A DNA stretch of 44,423 nt from Natronospira elongata (GCF_034931365.1 NZ_JAYGII010000021.1:1-44423), one strand, 5' to 3'; positions 32,262 through 40,672 are shown, counted from the stretch's first letter. The notes: generated by a model from the letters alone, not told the origin. Made by a program: numbers and translations.

Positions 32262-33200
32262 ATGAGCGAGAAGAAAGGTTTTTTTCAGAGACTGCGCGAA
32301 CGCCTGAACAAAGGCGATTCAGTGCTTACCCGCGACCTCAGCGAGCTGTTGCCAGGGTCCGGGCCGCCGGATGAGGAGACGCTGGAAGAGATCGAGACGC
32401 GGCTGCTGATGGCCGATGTCGGGGTCTCGGCGACCCAGCAGATCATGGATGGCCTGCACGAGCGGCTGGATCGCAAGGCGTTGTCCGACCGGGAGCAATT
32501 GCTGGCCGGATTGGAGGCGGAGATTCGGGCGATTCTGGATCCCGTGGATGCGCCACTGGAGCCGGTTCATGAGGGTGACGGCCCCTTCGTGATTCTGGTG
32601 GTTGGGGTCAACGGCAGCGGCAAGACCACGACCATCGGGAAACTGGCGCGCCGTTACCGTGACGAAGGGCGCTCGGTCATGCTGGCGGCGGGCGATACCT
32701 TCCGCGCGGCGGCGGTGGAACAGCTGCAAACCTGGGGTGAGCGCAATGATGTGCCGGTAATCGCTCACGCCACCGGGGCGGATTCGGCCGCCGTGGCCCA
32801 TGATGCGGTGCAGTCTGCCAGCTCCCGCGGTGTGGATGTTCTGCTGATTGATACCGCCGGGCGCCTGCACACCCAATCCGGGCTGATGGATGAACTGCGC
32901 AAGGTCAAGCGGGTAATTACCCGGGTGATGCCGGATGCCCCCCATGAGGTGTTGCTGGTCCTGGACGGCAGTACCGGGCAGAATGCCATTGCCCAGGCGC
33001 GGGAATTCAATCAGGCGGTGACGCTGACCGGCCTGGCGGTGACCAAGCTGGACGGCTCGGCCAAGGGCGGGGTGTTGCTCGCGGTGGCCCGGGAACTGGG
33101 TGTGCCGGTTCGCTTCATCGGCATTGGTGAAAGCGCCGAGGACTTGGATGTCTTCCGGTCCGAAGATTTCAGCCGCGCGCTGATCAGTTCCGAGTCCTGA
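32262..33200 (+). CDS. ftsY: Signal recognition particle receptor FtsY
   Basis: 312 residues, the short form lacking the long acidic A domain of E. coli FtsY (497 residues). It starts with a basic amphipathic membrane-binding helix (KKGFFQRLRERLNKG). SRP-GTPase motifs are GVNGSGKTTTIGKLARRY (G1), GDTFRAAAVEQLQ, DTAGRLHTQ (G3), TKLDGSAKGG (G4) and GIGESAEDL. It docks ribosome-SRP complexes at the membrane. Its final residues Ser-Ser-Glu-Ser and stop are encoded inside a run of degenerate heptamers. It heads a ftsY-ftsE-ftsX cluster. Confidence 0.97.
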   Translation: MSEKKGFFQRLRERLNKGDSVLTRDLSELLPGSGPPDEETLEEIETRLLMADVGVSATQQIMDGLHERLDRKALSDREQLLAGLEAEIRAILDPVDAPLEPVHEGDGPFVILVVGVNGSGKTTTIGKLARRYRDEGRSVMLAAGDTFRAAAVEQLQTWGERNDVPVIAHATGADSAAVAHDAVQSASSRGVDVLLIDTAGRLHTQSGLMDELRKVKRVITRVMPDAPHEVLLVLDGSTGQNAIAQAREFNQAVTLTGLAVTKLDGSAKGGVLLAVARELGVPVRFIGIGESAEDLDVFRSEDFSRALISSES

Positions 33201-33220
33201 GTACTGAGTCCCGAGTACTG
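33186..33220. repeat. Heptamer repeat AGTNCYG x5, overlapping the ftsY 3' end
   Basis: AGTTCCG, AGTCCTG, AGTACTG, AGTCCCG, AGTACTG in uninterrupted 7-bp phase. The first two units encode the last four residues of FtsY and its stop codon. Confidence 0.75.
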
Positions 33221-33245
33221 AGGGCTCAAAGGCGAGGTTCAGTCC

Positions 33246-33914
33246 ATGATTCGCTTCGATCGTGTCAGCAAGAGCTACCCCGGGGGCAATCAGGCCCTGA
33301 GCGAGGTGAGCTTTGAGCTGGAGCCCGCCGAGTTCGTTTATCTGACCGGCCATTCCGGCGCCGGCAAGAGCACCTTGCTGAAACTGATCGCCATGCTGGA
33401 GCGGCCAACCCGGGGCCAGGTGCTGTTCGGGGGCCGAAATCTGGCCAAGGTGAGCAAATGGGGCATCCCCTATCACCGCCGCAAGGTGGGCCTGATCTTT
33501 CAGGACCACAAGCTGCTGCAGGACCGCACCGTCTTCGACAATGTCGCTCTGCCGCTGGTGATCTCCGGCATGGGTCATCGGGAGATTCGGCGGCGGGTCC
33601 AGGCGGCGCTGGATCAGGTGGACCTGCTGCACAAGGAAAAGGCCCTGCCCATCGCCCTCTCCGGCGGGGAGCAGCAGCGCGTGGGCATCGCCCGCGCGGT
33701 GGTGGGCCGCCCGCCCATGCTGGTCGCCGACGAGCCCACCGGTAACCTGGACCCGGCCCTGTCGCGGGAGATCCTGGGTCTGTTCGAGCGTTTTCAACAG
33801 GTGGGCGTGACCGTGATGGTGGCGAGCCACGATCATCGCCTGATCCGTGAAACCGGGCGGCGGGTGCTGACCCTGGAACAGGGCCAAATGATTGCCCCGG
33901 AGTTGCATGACTGA
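33246..33914 (+). CDS. ftsE: Cell-division ATP-binding protein FtsE
   Basis: 222 residues, an ABC ATPase with Walker A GHSGAGKST, signature LSGGEQQRVGIARA, Walker B MLVADEP and the switch His in ASHDHRL. With FtsX it forms a mechanotransmitting complex that activates septal peptidoglycan hydrolases via EnvC. The stop overlaps the ftsX start by one base (TGATG), indicating coupling. Confidence 0.98.
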   Translation: MIRFDRVSKSYPGGNQALSEVSFELEPAEFVYLTGHSGAGKSTLLKLIAMLERPTRGQVLFGGRNLAKVSKWGIPYHRRKVGLIFQDHKLLQDRTVFDNVALPLVISGMGHREIRRRVQAALDQVDLLHKEKALPIALSGGEQQRVGIARAVVGRPPMLVADEPTGNLDPALSREILGLFERFQQVGVTVMVASHDHRLIRETGRRVLTLEQGQMIAPELHD

Positions 33915-34927
33915 TGGCTGCCCGACGACCACTCCGACCAAAGCCCACTGCCAGCAGCCCTCGGAGTGAACGCCGGGGGGCAAGACCGGGTGCCCCCGGC
34001 TTCCTTGCCCGCCTGCGAAGCTGGCCGGTGCGCCATCTGCAGAGCCTGGTGTTTACCCTGGGACGGCTGTCCAGGCGCCCTGGCGCCAGTCTGATGACGG
34101 CAGGGGTGATTGGTGTGGCCCTGGCCCTGCCGGCGGCGATGTATGTGCTGGTGGACAATACAGCCGGTCTGGCGGGGGAATGGGAAGGTGTATCCCGGGT
34201 TTCGGTGTTCATGGAACCGGGCAGCCCCGAGAGTGAGGCGGCGCGACTGCGGGAAGAACTGGAGGCGCGGGACGGTGTGGACCGCGTCGAGCATATTACC
34301 GCCGAGGCAGCCATGGAGGAGTTCGTCGAGCGCTCGGGCTTTGGTGACGCCCTGGCGGTTCTTGAGGACAACCCCCTGCCGCCGGTGCTGGTGGTTCATC
34401 CCACGGAGGCCGAGGCCAGTCCGGCGGCCCTGCGGGAGCTTGTGGCGGCGCTGGAGGGGCTCGGCGGCGTGGACCTGGTGCAGGTGGACACCCAATGGAT
34501 CGAACGCTTTCACGCCATGCTGGAGATCGCCGAGCGCGGGATTGTGGTGGTGGCACTGTTGCTGGCCTTTGCGGTGCTGATCGTGGTCGGCAATACCATC
34601 CGCCTGGAGATTCAGAATCGGCGCGAGGAAATCGAGGTCACCAAACTGGTGGGGGCAACCGATGCCTTCATCCGCCGGCCCTTCCTCTATACCGGACTCT
34701 GGTACGGCATTATCGGTGGCCTGATTGCCATCCTGCTGGTCTCGGGGGCCGTGTGGGTGCTGCACGAGCCGGTGCGCTCGCTGGCCGGCCTCTACGGCAG
34801 CGGCTTCAGCCTCAGTGGTCTGGGGCCGCTGCAGAGCCTGCAGGTGATGACCGTGGGCGCGCTGCTGGGCTGGGCCGGCAGCTGGCTGGCGGTGGCCCGG
34901 CACTTGAAGGAGATTGAGCCGGGGTAG
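33914..34927 (+). CDS. ftsX: Cell-division protein FtsX
   Basis: 337 residues. A Pro/Arg-rich cytoplasmic N terminus of about 55 residues precedes the first of four helices (ASLMTAGVIGVALALPAAMY). The periplasmic loop (about 75-200) contains VSVFMEPGSPESEAARLREEL and VEHITAEAAMEEFVERSG, typical of FtsX. A MacB-like cluster of three helices follows (about 210-330). It partners FtsE in the inner membrane. rpoH, usually next in the same direction, lies on the other strand here. Confidence 0.97.
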   Translation: MAARRPLRPKPTASSPRSERRGARPGAPGFLARLRSWPVRHLQSLVFTLGRLSRRPGASLMTAGVIGVALALPAAMYVLVDNTAGLAGEWEGVSRVSVFMEPGSPESEAARLREELEARDGVDRVEHITAEAAMEEFVERSGFGDALAVLEDNPLPPVLVVHPTEAEASPAALRELVAALEGLGGVDLVQVDTQWIERFHAMLEIAERGIVVVALLLAFAVLIVVGNTIRLEIQNRREEIEVTKLVGATDAFIRRPFLYTGLWYGIIGGLIAILLVSGAVWVLHEPVRSLAGLYGSGFSLSGLGPLQSLQVMTVGALLGWAGSWLAVARHLKEIEPG

Positions 34928-34944
34928 GCGCCGGACGGCGGTCA

Positions 34945-35042
34945 GGAGCACGGAGCACGGAGCACGGAGCACGGAGCACGGAGCACGGAGCAAGGAGCAA
35001 GGAGCAAGGAGCAAGGAGCAAGGAGCAAGGAGCAAGGAGCAT
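34945..35042. repeat. Long heptamer repeat (GGAGCAC)6(GGAGCAA)7GGAGCAT
   Basis: Fourteen tandem heptamers, 98 bp, without a single indel. The only variable base is the seventh: six C, then seven A, then one T. It lies between the converging ftsX and rpoH genes, 17 bp after the ftsX stop. Confidence 0.97.
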
Positions 35043-35067
35043 GCGGGAGGGTACAGCGACACATCTG

Positions 35068-35137
35068 CTGTGGGAGCGGCTTTAGCCGCGAATGTGCCTT
35101 CGATAAGCCCCTATCGCGGCTAAAGCCGCTCCTACAG
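35068..35137. repeat. Paired REP element, variant sequence
   Basis: CTGTGGGAGCGGCTTTAGCCGCGA ... ATCGCGGCTAAAGCCGCTCCTACAG. It has the same architecture as the other REP pairs, but the inner palindrome is GGCTTTAGCC instead of GGATTCATCC, so it is a second subfamily. It occupies the convergent ftsX-rpoH gap. Confidence 0.9.
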
Positions 35138-35179
35138 TAGGTTTGAGGTGCCTTTCTTGCTGCTTGCTAGCAACCGCCG

Positions 35180-36061
35180 TCAGGCGGCCATGTAGCCGCG
35201 GAGTTTCTTGATGGCGCCGTTTTCGATCTGGCGGATGCGTTCGGCGGAGACGCCGTATTGCTGAGCCAGTTCCTGAAGGGTGACCTTGTTGTCTTCATCC
35301 ATCCAGCGGGCACTGAGGATGTGCCGGGCGCGCTCATCCAGGCGGGACAGGGCCTGGTCCAGACGCCGACTGCCGGTCTCGCTCCAGTCACTGGCCTCGA
35401 CCACGTTGGCCGGGTCACTGTCGCTGTCGGGCAGGTACTGGGCGGGGGCGTAACTGCCCTCCTCGTCGTCACCGGCCCCCGGCAGGGGATCGAAGGCCAT
35501 GTCGTGGTTGGCCAGACGATTCTCCATCTCCAGCACTTCCTTGCTACTGACCCCAAGGTCCTGGGCGACGTTGTCCACTTCTTCCTGACTGAACCAGCCC
35601 AGACGCTTCTTGGCCTTGCGGAGGTTGAAAAAGAGCTTGCGCTGAGCCTTGGTGGTCGCGACCTTGACGATGCGCCAGTTGCGAATGACGTATTCGTGGA
35701 TTTCGGCCCGAATCCAGTGCACGGCGAAGGAAATCAGGCGGACGCCCACATTGGGATCAAAGCGCTTGACCGCCTTCATCAGGCCCACATTGCCTTCCTG
35801 AATGAGATCGGCGAAGGGCAGGCCGTAACCCTGGTAGCCCCGGGCGACATGGACGACGAAGCGGAGGTTGGAGATGACCAGCTGGCGTGCGGCGTCCAGA
35901 TCGCCATCGTCGTGGTAGCGCACAGCCAGGCGGTGCTCTTCCGCCTCGGAGAGCACGGGGATGCTGCCCACGGCATTGAGATAGGCGTCCAGGCTCCCGG
36001 AGGGGCCTGCAAGCGCGAAATCCGTGCTGTTACGGACCGTCAATGCCTGTGTCTCGGCCAT
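35180..36061 (-). CDS. rpoH: Heat-shock sigma factor RpoH (sigma-32)
   Basis: 293 residues. Region 2 is GLPFADLIQEGNVGLMKAVKRFDP, with FAVHWIRAEIHEYVIRNWRIVK. The RpoH box KAQRKLFFNLRKAKKRLGW separates it from other sigma-70 members. Region 4 ends with VTLQELAQQYGVSAERIRQIENGAIKKLR. It directs RNA polymerase to chaperone and protease promoters. It is transcribed convergently to ftsYEX, unlike the usual co-directional order. A perfect CIRCE operator lies 42 bp upstream of its start codon, indicating HrcA repression. Confidence 0.98.
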   Translation of the reverse strand: MAETQALTVRNSTDFALAGPSGSLDAYLNAVGSIPVLSEAEEHRLAVRYHDDGDLDAARQLVISNLRFVVHVARGYQGYGLPFADLIQEGNVGLMKAVKRFDPNVGVRLISFAVHWIRAEIHEYVIRNWRIVKVATTKAQRKLFFNLRKAKKRLGWFSQEEVDNVAQDLGVSSKEVLEMENRLANHDMAFDPLPGAGDDEEGSYAPAQYLPDSDSDPANVVEASDWSETGSRRLDQALSRLDERARHILSARWMDEDNKVTLQELAQQYGVSAERIRQIENGAIKKLRGYMAA

Positions 36062-36103
36062 GTCTCCATCTCCCCTATCGTCGTCTTTTTCGATGCCTTT
36101 ATC

Positions 36104-36130
36104 TTAGCACTCGTGGGGTTTGAGTGCTAA
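36104..36130 (-). promoter_or_regulatory. CIRCE operator (HrcA site) at the rpoH promoter
   Basis: TTAGCACTC-N9-GAGTGCTAA with both nonamer arms perfect. On the minus strand a TTAGCA -35-like and a TAAGAT -10-like hexamer with an 18-bp spacer overlap the element, so HrcA binding would block the promoter. HrcA itself is not in the window. Confidence 0.93.
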
Positions 36131-36159
36131 TGGCCGGGGGAGTTCCGGGATTGCCGGGC

Positions 36160-36197
36160 AAAAAAAAACCGCCCCCGAGTCAGAGACCCGGGGGCGG
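36160..36197 (-). terminator. Rho-independent terminator of the S8 protease gene (2)
   Basis: CCGCCCCCG and CGGGGGCGG form a 9-bp stem with an 11-nt loop. On the minus strand it is followed by nine T residues. It lies 35 bp after the protease stop and insulates the rpoH promoter from read-through. Confidence 0.95.
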
Positions 36198-36231
36198 CAA
36201 ACGGTGAAACCGTTTCTTTCAGGCTGACTGA

Positions 36232-39200
36232 TCAGACCCGGCGGCGAACCACCACCAGTCCGAACAGAGCCAGGAACGCCAGCATGGGCAGCATGGGATC
36301 GAAGGCCTGGCGGCCATCGCCCATGGAGCAGGCGCCCACGTCGGTGCCAGAGGATGTGTCAGTAGCAGGCTCGCCGACGGGGCAATCAGCGGTATCCGCT
36401 GAAACGACCTCGGTTTCGATCTCCTCGCCGCCGACAACCATCACGCCTTGGGCGTAAACGGTCGCGCTGCAGCGGATGGGACCGATATCGGCAGTCAAGC
36501 TCTGCGGATAGACACTATCCGTCAACTGCATTGGAGCAGTGGCGTTATTCATCTCCTCACTGTGACCCCAGCGCATGAAGAACTCACCTGCGCTGCCCTT
36601 GGTGTTGACCGTGGCATCAAAGTGCCCCCGCGGTACACCAAGGTCGGGATCGAAGGAAATGAATTCGGCGACTTCCTCTACGCCACCAAATTCAACACCA
36701 GAGCCGGACTCCATGAAGCCGGCCACGTCGCTGGCACCCCAGGTGGAGAACATGTTCACCACCCAAAGGCCACCGGCGTCTTCACCATCAAAGTCATCGA
36801 TGTCCAGAATGGCCGATTCGGTGCCAGAACTGGCAGGCCAATCCAGGAGATAATCGATGTCGTCGGCTGGACCGCCAAATGGACTGTCGCCACCTGCTAC
36901 TCGTACGGTGGTACCAGCTGGCGAAGTGATATCCATCACGAACTCATCCAGCCAGTCTGCACCGGTGGTGGTGTAGGTAATGTCGATCACCGTACCGTCA
37001 ATGACACCATCGACGATGAAGTAGCCCAGATCGGCGGTATCACCTTCACTGCCAGTGGCTTCCTGACCAGACAGGTCGATCATGCTGCCGGGGCAGGCGT
37101 TTCCAGCAGCAGGCAAGTCGATCCCGTAAATGGCCTGGTTGCCGGAATGGGCCATCCAGAAGACACCGTCACAATCGAAGGTCACATCGGCAAGATAGCC
37201 GCCTTCAAATACCCGGTTGCCCTGATCATCAGCGATGGCGTAATCGGTGACGAAGGCGAAGCCGGCATTGACATCGTGAACAAAGATGTCTGCCGAAGCA
37301 TCGGCCACATCCGCCACGAAGAGCATGCCGTTAGCCGGATTGTAGGCAAGACCGGTGATGGCATAGCCGGTGGCGACGGTCTGGAGGATTTGGCCATCCA
37401 GGTCAACGACGTGGATATTACCCTGGTCCTCGCCGACGAACAGCAGTTGATTCACTGCGTCGTAAGCAACCGCACGCGGTGCGGGATCAGGATCGTCGCC
37501 GTTGTCCCCGGAGGCAGCCATCTCCTCGGGGCAAATGGACACACCGGTGGCACCTTCTTCCGGGTCCACCTCGTGGATACAGCCATCGCCACCAATGTTC
37601 ACCTGCCAGAGCGTACCGGTGTCGCGGTTCCAAGCAACACCAGCGCCCCACTCTTCATCGTCAGCGTCGGCGTAGTCCTTGGTGCTCAGGGCATTGCCCG
37701 TGGGCTGACCGGCAAAGGTGTATTCATGAAGTTGGTCGTCACCGCCGACCAGTTCACGGCTACCAGCCCAGACTGTGCCTTCGCTCAGGGTATGAGCCAG
37801 ACCGTAGAGGTCATCCAGACCGCTGCCAAACTGGACTTCCGCACGAGTGAGGGAATCGTCCGGTTCAGCGGCAATCGGCATGGCCATATCCGGACCACCA
37901 CTCTCATCGGTGATCAACACACGGCCAAAGGCGGTGGGAGTAGAACCGTCAGCAACAGGTATCAGGCCCGGACCGCTCATGGTCACTTGGACGATGGCGG
38001 ACTGGCCGGCTTCGAGGGTCACGCTGGACGGGGAAACGCTTACGTCCACGTCGCCCTGAATCGTCTGCCCTTCAAAGGTGAAGCTACCACCACTTGTCGC
38101 GGTCACCGTCCGCTCCCAGCTACAGCTGGCCAGGCAGGAACGATTGGCCATGCTGGCCAGGTTCAGGGTCCGCAGGTTGCCGAAGGCGAAGGGATCGGCA
38201 CCGATCATGTTGCCGATGGACTCGTCCATGACAAGACCGGCTTCCACGGCAGCCGCCACGCGAGCTTCACCGGCGCCCTGGTCGTACCAGGTAAAGCCAG
38301 GCAGGGCCTCAGCAGTGAGCATCAGCGCCGACTTGACCTGCATGGGGGTCCAGCTCGAGTGGGCACCGCGCACCAAGGCGGCCGCACCAGCCACATGCGG
38401 GCTGGACATGGAAGTACCGCTGATGGCGTGGTAGTTCTCGGCATTCGCTGCACCGATATCCGCCCAATACGGAGCCATGATGTTCTGGCCCGGGGCAGTA
38501 ATATCCGGCTTCAGGAGATCGGCGTACTCCGGCGCAAACGAGGAGGGGCCACGTGAGCTGAAGCTGGACATCTGACCAGCGGCAGCTTCGTCATGGATGA
38601 ACTCCACCGCAGCGGCGCTAATTGAGGCAATGTGATCCTCACCGGACGCCAGCCACTCACGAATTGCGGCACCGGTTTCGTAAGTCACGCTGACAGCCGG
38701 CGCATCACCGCGGAAACCTGCAGAGAATGTCTCATTGCCCTCTGCATCAACAAAGAACAGATCTTCAGCGTTATGAACGATCACGCCGCCGCCACCAGAA
38801 GCTGCAACATTCTGAATGGCGAAGGGCAGCAGAACGATGCCCAAGATGTCATCGACAGCCAGTTCGCAGACGACAATCTCGCCGTCAAACTCGCCCGGAC
38901 CGAAGGGGTTGACCAGCACCGGACCAAAGAAGCCTTCATCGGTATCCGCACACTGGCGGGCTACCTGATCCTGGGTACCAAAATCCTCGCCCAGAACAAC
39001 TTCTCCAGTGTAGCTGCCTGTCAGACCACCACCCTGGAAGGGTCCAATTTCCATCTCACCACCTTCTACAGTGAGATCGGCCACGCCACGGATAGTCCGG
39101 CCGTGGGTATTGGAGCCAACAGAGGAGACCCAGGGCGCAAGCTTGCTGACCGTGCCAGCCCCGGGGCCATCATTGCCAGCGGAGGCAGCAACGAACATGC

Positions 39201-40398
39201 CCGCGTGGGTGGCACTCAGCCAGGCTTCACTGACCGGATCATTGCCGTAAGGATCATTGGCGCCACTGACCGAGAAGTTGAGCACATCAACTCCGTCCTC
39301 AATGGCCTGTTCAAAAGCGGCTACCGAGTCGGAAACCGGGCAGCCCGGTGCACAGACACGATAAGAAATAACGTTGGCACGCTGTGCCACACCGCTGACA
39401 AAGGCCTCAAAAGGCGCATCTTCATCTTCGGCGGCCACCAGCATCTCTTCCGGGTCGTACCAGGGGAACAGATTCATTACCACCGGGTTACCCGCGGCTG
39501 TGCCCGCAACGTGGGAGCCGTGACCGTTATCGTCGTCGGCGCTGGTTCCGCTGTAATCATAAGCACCAATCAGCTTGGCGTTGCAGGGGAAATCAGGGTC
39601 ATAGTCGTCATGCTCTTGGTCACAGACACCCAGATAGACGCCCTCACCCAGCGGATTGGTGTGGGTATAGGCTTCGATGCCGAAGTCTTCATTGGCTTCC
39701 ACTTCGGCAGCGAAGGCGACATGATCTGCAATGATGCCGGTATCAACGACACCAACGACCACACCTTCACCACGGTTGGCGACCATCGGGTCGTCATTGT
39801 TCCAGACGTCCGGGGCGCCAATGCGACCTGGACCGGTATCAGTATCAATGGTCAGTTCACGGTCCGGGGTGACATAACGAACACCGGGGACGTTATTCAG
39901 CCGGGCCGCTTCACTGGGAGTGGCCTCAACGACCAGACCATTGATTGTGCGCACGAAGTTGTGAACAGGGTCCAGCTTTCGATTCAGAACCGAGGCAGCT
40001 TCCTGCAGGAAACCTTGTTGCTGGCTGCGAAGAAACGACTCGTAAGCCTGAACCGCGTCCACACCGGTCTGGAGACGGTCCTGGCCGGTCACCATGGGGC
40101 TGGTGGGTTCGAAGCCGTCGATGCCGCCCGTGTAAAGTGAGGAAGGCAGCTCATTCAGAGCCACAATGAACCGCATGGTCTCGTGCGGCCGCTCCTTTTT
40201 CAGCTCTTCAAGCTTGGGAGCAGTATCCCGCTCGCCAAACTGAGGCATCAGGTGCCCATCAGGCCCAACGGTATGTTGTTGGATTTCAAAGTCGGAAACC
40301 GGGATGGTCGTGGGCGGAGAAGCAATGGTGGCACCCATTGCCGCGCCCAAAACCACCCCGAGGCCGGCGGCTGCCGACCGAGTCGTTTTGAACTTCAT
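36232..40398 (-). CDS. Giant secreted S8 serine protease with beta-propeller-like and P-like domains (2)
   Basis: 1388 residues from ATG 40398 (GGGAG, 9 bases upstream); the open frame to 40590 lacks a signal peptide. Signal peptide about 1-26. Propeptide about 60-185. Catalytic Asp219 (VVDTGI), His293 (NGHGSHVAGT) and Ser663 (GTSMSSPHVAG), with a PA-like insert at about 450-600. After CLASCSWERT comes a region with repeated short strands (VAYDAVNQLLFVGEDQGNI), suggesting a beta-propeller with Cys in GDGCIHE and FDCDG. A proprotein-convertase P-like sandwich follows (DWLDEFVMDITSPAGTTV, ending GGLWVVNMFSTW). The C terminus is Cys1357-Ser...DPMLP, hydrophobic helix, RRRV. It is very acidic. 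A paralogue lies directly upstream. Confidence 0.92.
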   Translation of the reverse strand: MKFKTTRSAAAGLGVVLGAAMGATIASPPTTIPVSDFEIQQHTVGPDGHLMPQFGERDTAPKLEELKKERPHETMRFIVALNELPSSLYTGGIDGFEPTSPMVTGQDRLQTGVDAVQAYESFLRSQQQGFLQEAASVLNRKLDPVHNFVRTINGLVVEATPSEAARLNNVPGVRYVTPDRELTIDTDTGPGRIGAPDVWNNDDPMVANRGEGVVVGVVDTGIIADHVAFAAEVEANEDFGIEAYTHTNPLGEGVYLGVCDQEHDDYDPDFPCNAKLIGAYDYSGTSADDDNGHGSHVAGTAAGNPVVMNLFPWYDPEEMLVAAEDEDAPFEAFVSGVAQRANVISYRVCAPGCPVSDSVAAFEQAIEDGVDVLNFSVSGANDPYGNDPVSEAWLSATHAGMFVAASAGNDGPGAGTVSKLAPWVSSVGSNTHGRTIRGVADLTVEGGEMEIGPFQGGGLTGSYTGEVVLGEDFGTQDQVARQCADTDEGFFGPVLVNPFGPGEFDGEIVVCELAVDDILGIVLLPFAIQNVAASGGGGVIVHNAEDLFFVDAEGNETFSAGFRGDAPAVSVTYETGAAIREWLASGEDHIASISAAAVEFIHDEAAAGQMSSFSSRGPSSFAPEYADLLKPDITAPGQNIMAPYWADIGAANAENYHAISGTSMSSPHVAGAAALVRGAHSSWTPMQVKSALMLTAEALPGFTWYDQGAGEARVAAAVEAGLVMDESIGNMIGADPFAFGNLRTLNLASMANRSCLASCSWERTVTATSGGSFTFEGQTIQGDVDVSVSPSSVTLEAGQSAIVQVTMSGPGLIPVADGSTPTAFGRVLITDESGGPDMAMPIAAEPDDSLTRAEVQFGSGLDDLYGLAHTLSEGTVWAGSRELVGGDDQLHEYTFAGQPTGNALSTKDYADADDEEWGAGVAWNRDTGTLWQVNIGGDGCIHEVDPEEGATGVSICPEEMAASGDNGDDPDPAPRAVAYDAVNQLLFVGEDQGNIHVVDLDGQILQTVATGYAITGLAYNPANGMLFVADVADASADIFVHDVNAGFAFVTDYAIADDQGNRVFEGGYLADVTFDCDGVFWMAHSGNQAIYGIDLPAAGNACPGSMIDLSGQEATGSEGDTADLGYFIVDGVIDGTVIDITYTTTGADWLDEFVMDITSPAGTTVRVAGGDSPFGGPADDIDYLLDWPASSGTESAILDIDDFDGEDAGGLWVVNMFSTWGASDVAGFMESGSGVEFGGVEEVAEFISFDPDLGVPRGHFDATVNTKGSAGEFFMRWGHSEEMNNATAPMQLTDSVYPQSLTADIGPIRCSATVYAQGVMVVGGEEIETEVVSADTADCPVGEPATDTSSGTDVGACSMGDGRQAFDPMLPMLAFLALFGLVVVRRRV

Positions 40399-40415
40399 AA
40401 CACACTCCCTAGATA

Positions 40416-40467
40416 GTGTCCTAATCACCAACACTGCCAGGCTCGGCAGAGGCCCCCTTAGGGACAC
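40416..40467 (-). other. Two-tier RNA stem in the leader of S8 protease gene 2
   Basis: In the minus-strand transcript GUGUCC(C)UAA (40467-40458) pairs with UUAGGACAC (40424-40416), nine pairs with one bulge. It encloses a second stem CUGCC/GGCAG (40449-40445 with 40438-40434). The base of the outer stem is 17 nt from the start codon, next to the ribosome site. Confidence 0.4.
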
Positions 40468-40588
40468 CGCCCCCTGACTGTGTCGTTGCGTTCCAGGCAA
40501 TACACCGGCCCCCCAACTCGGCAAGAGTGATGCGCCGATGCGACAGCGGGCTGGAAGGATCCGCTGTCTAACTTCTTGCGCACGTAGC

Positions 40589-40617
40589 ATTTAAGTCTAT
40601 ATCGGAGACAATTGCAA
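40589..40617 (-). promoter_or_regulatory. Candidate promoter of S8 protease gene 2
   Basis: On the minus strand TTGCAA, 17 bp, TTAAAT. The predicted transcript would have a leader of about 180 nt. It lies 56 bp downstream of the terminator of protease gene 3, so the two are separate transcription units. Confidence 0.5.
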
Positions 40618-40672
40618 ACGGTTTTGGCCGGTTTTTGCCCGGAGAAACCTCCGCCCGTTGCGCGCAGACAAC

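Noticed and set aside
36061..40590. Start of S8 protease 2 at 40590
   Set aside because: The added 64 residues have no signal peptide or ribosome site and overlap the predicted promoter. ATG 40398 has GGGAG and a typical signal peptide.
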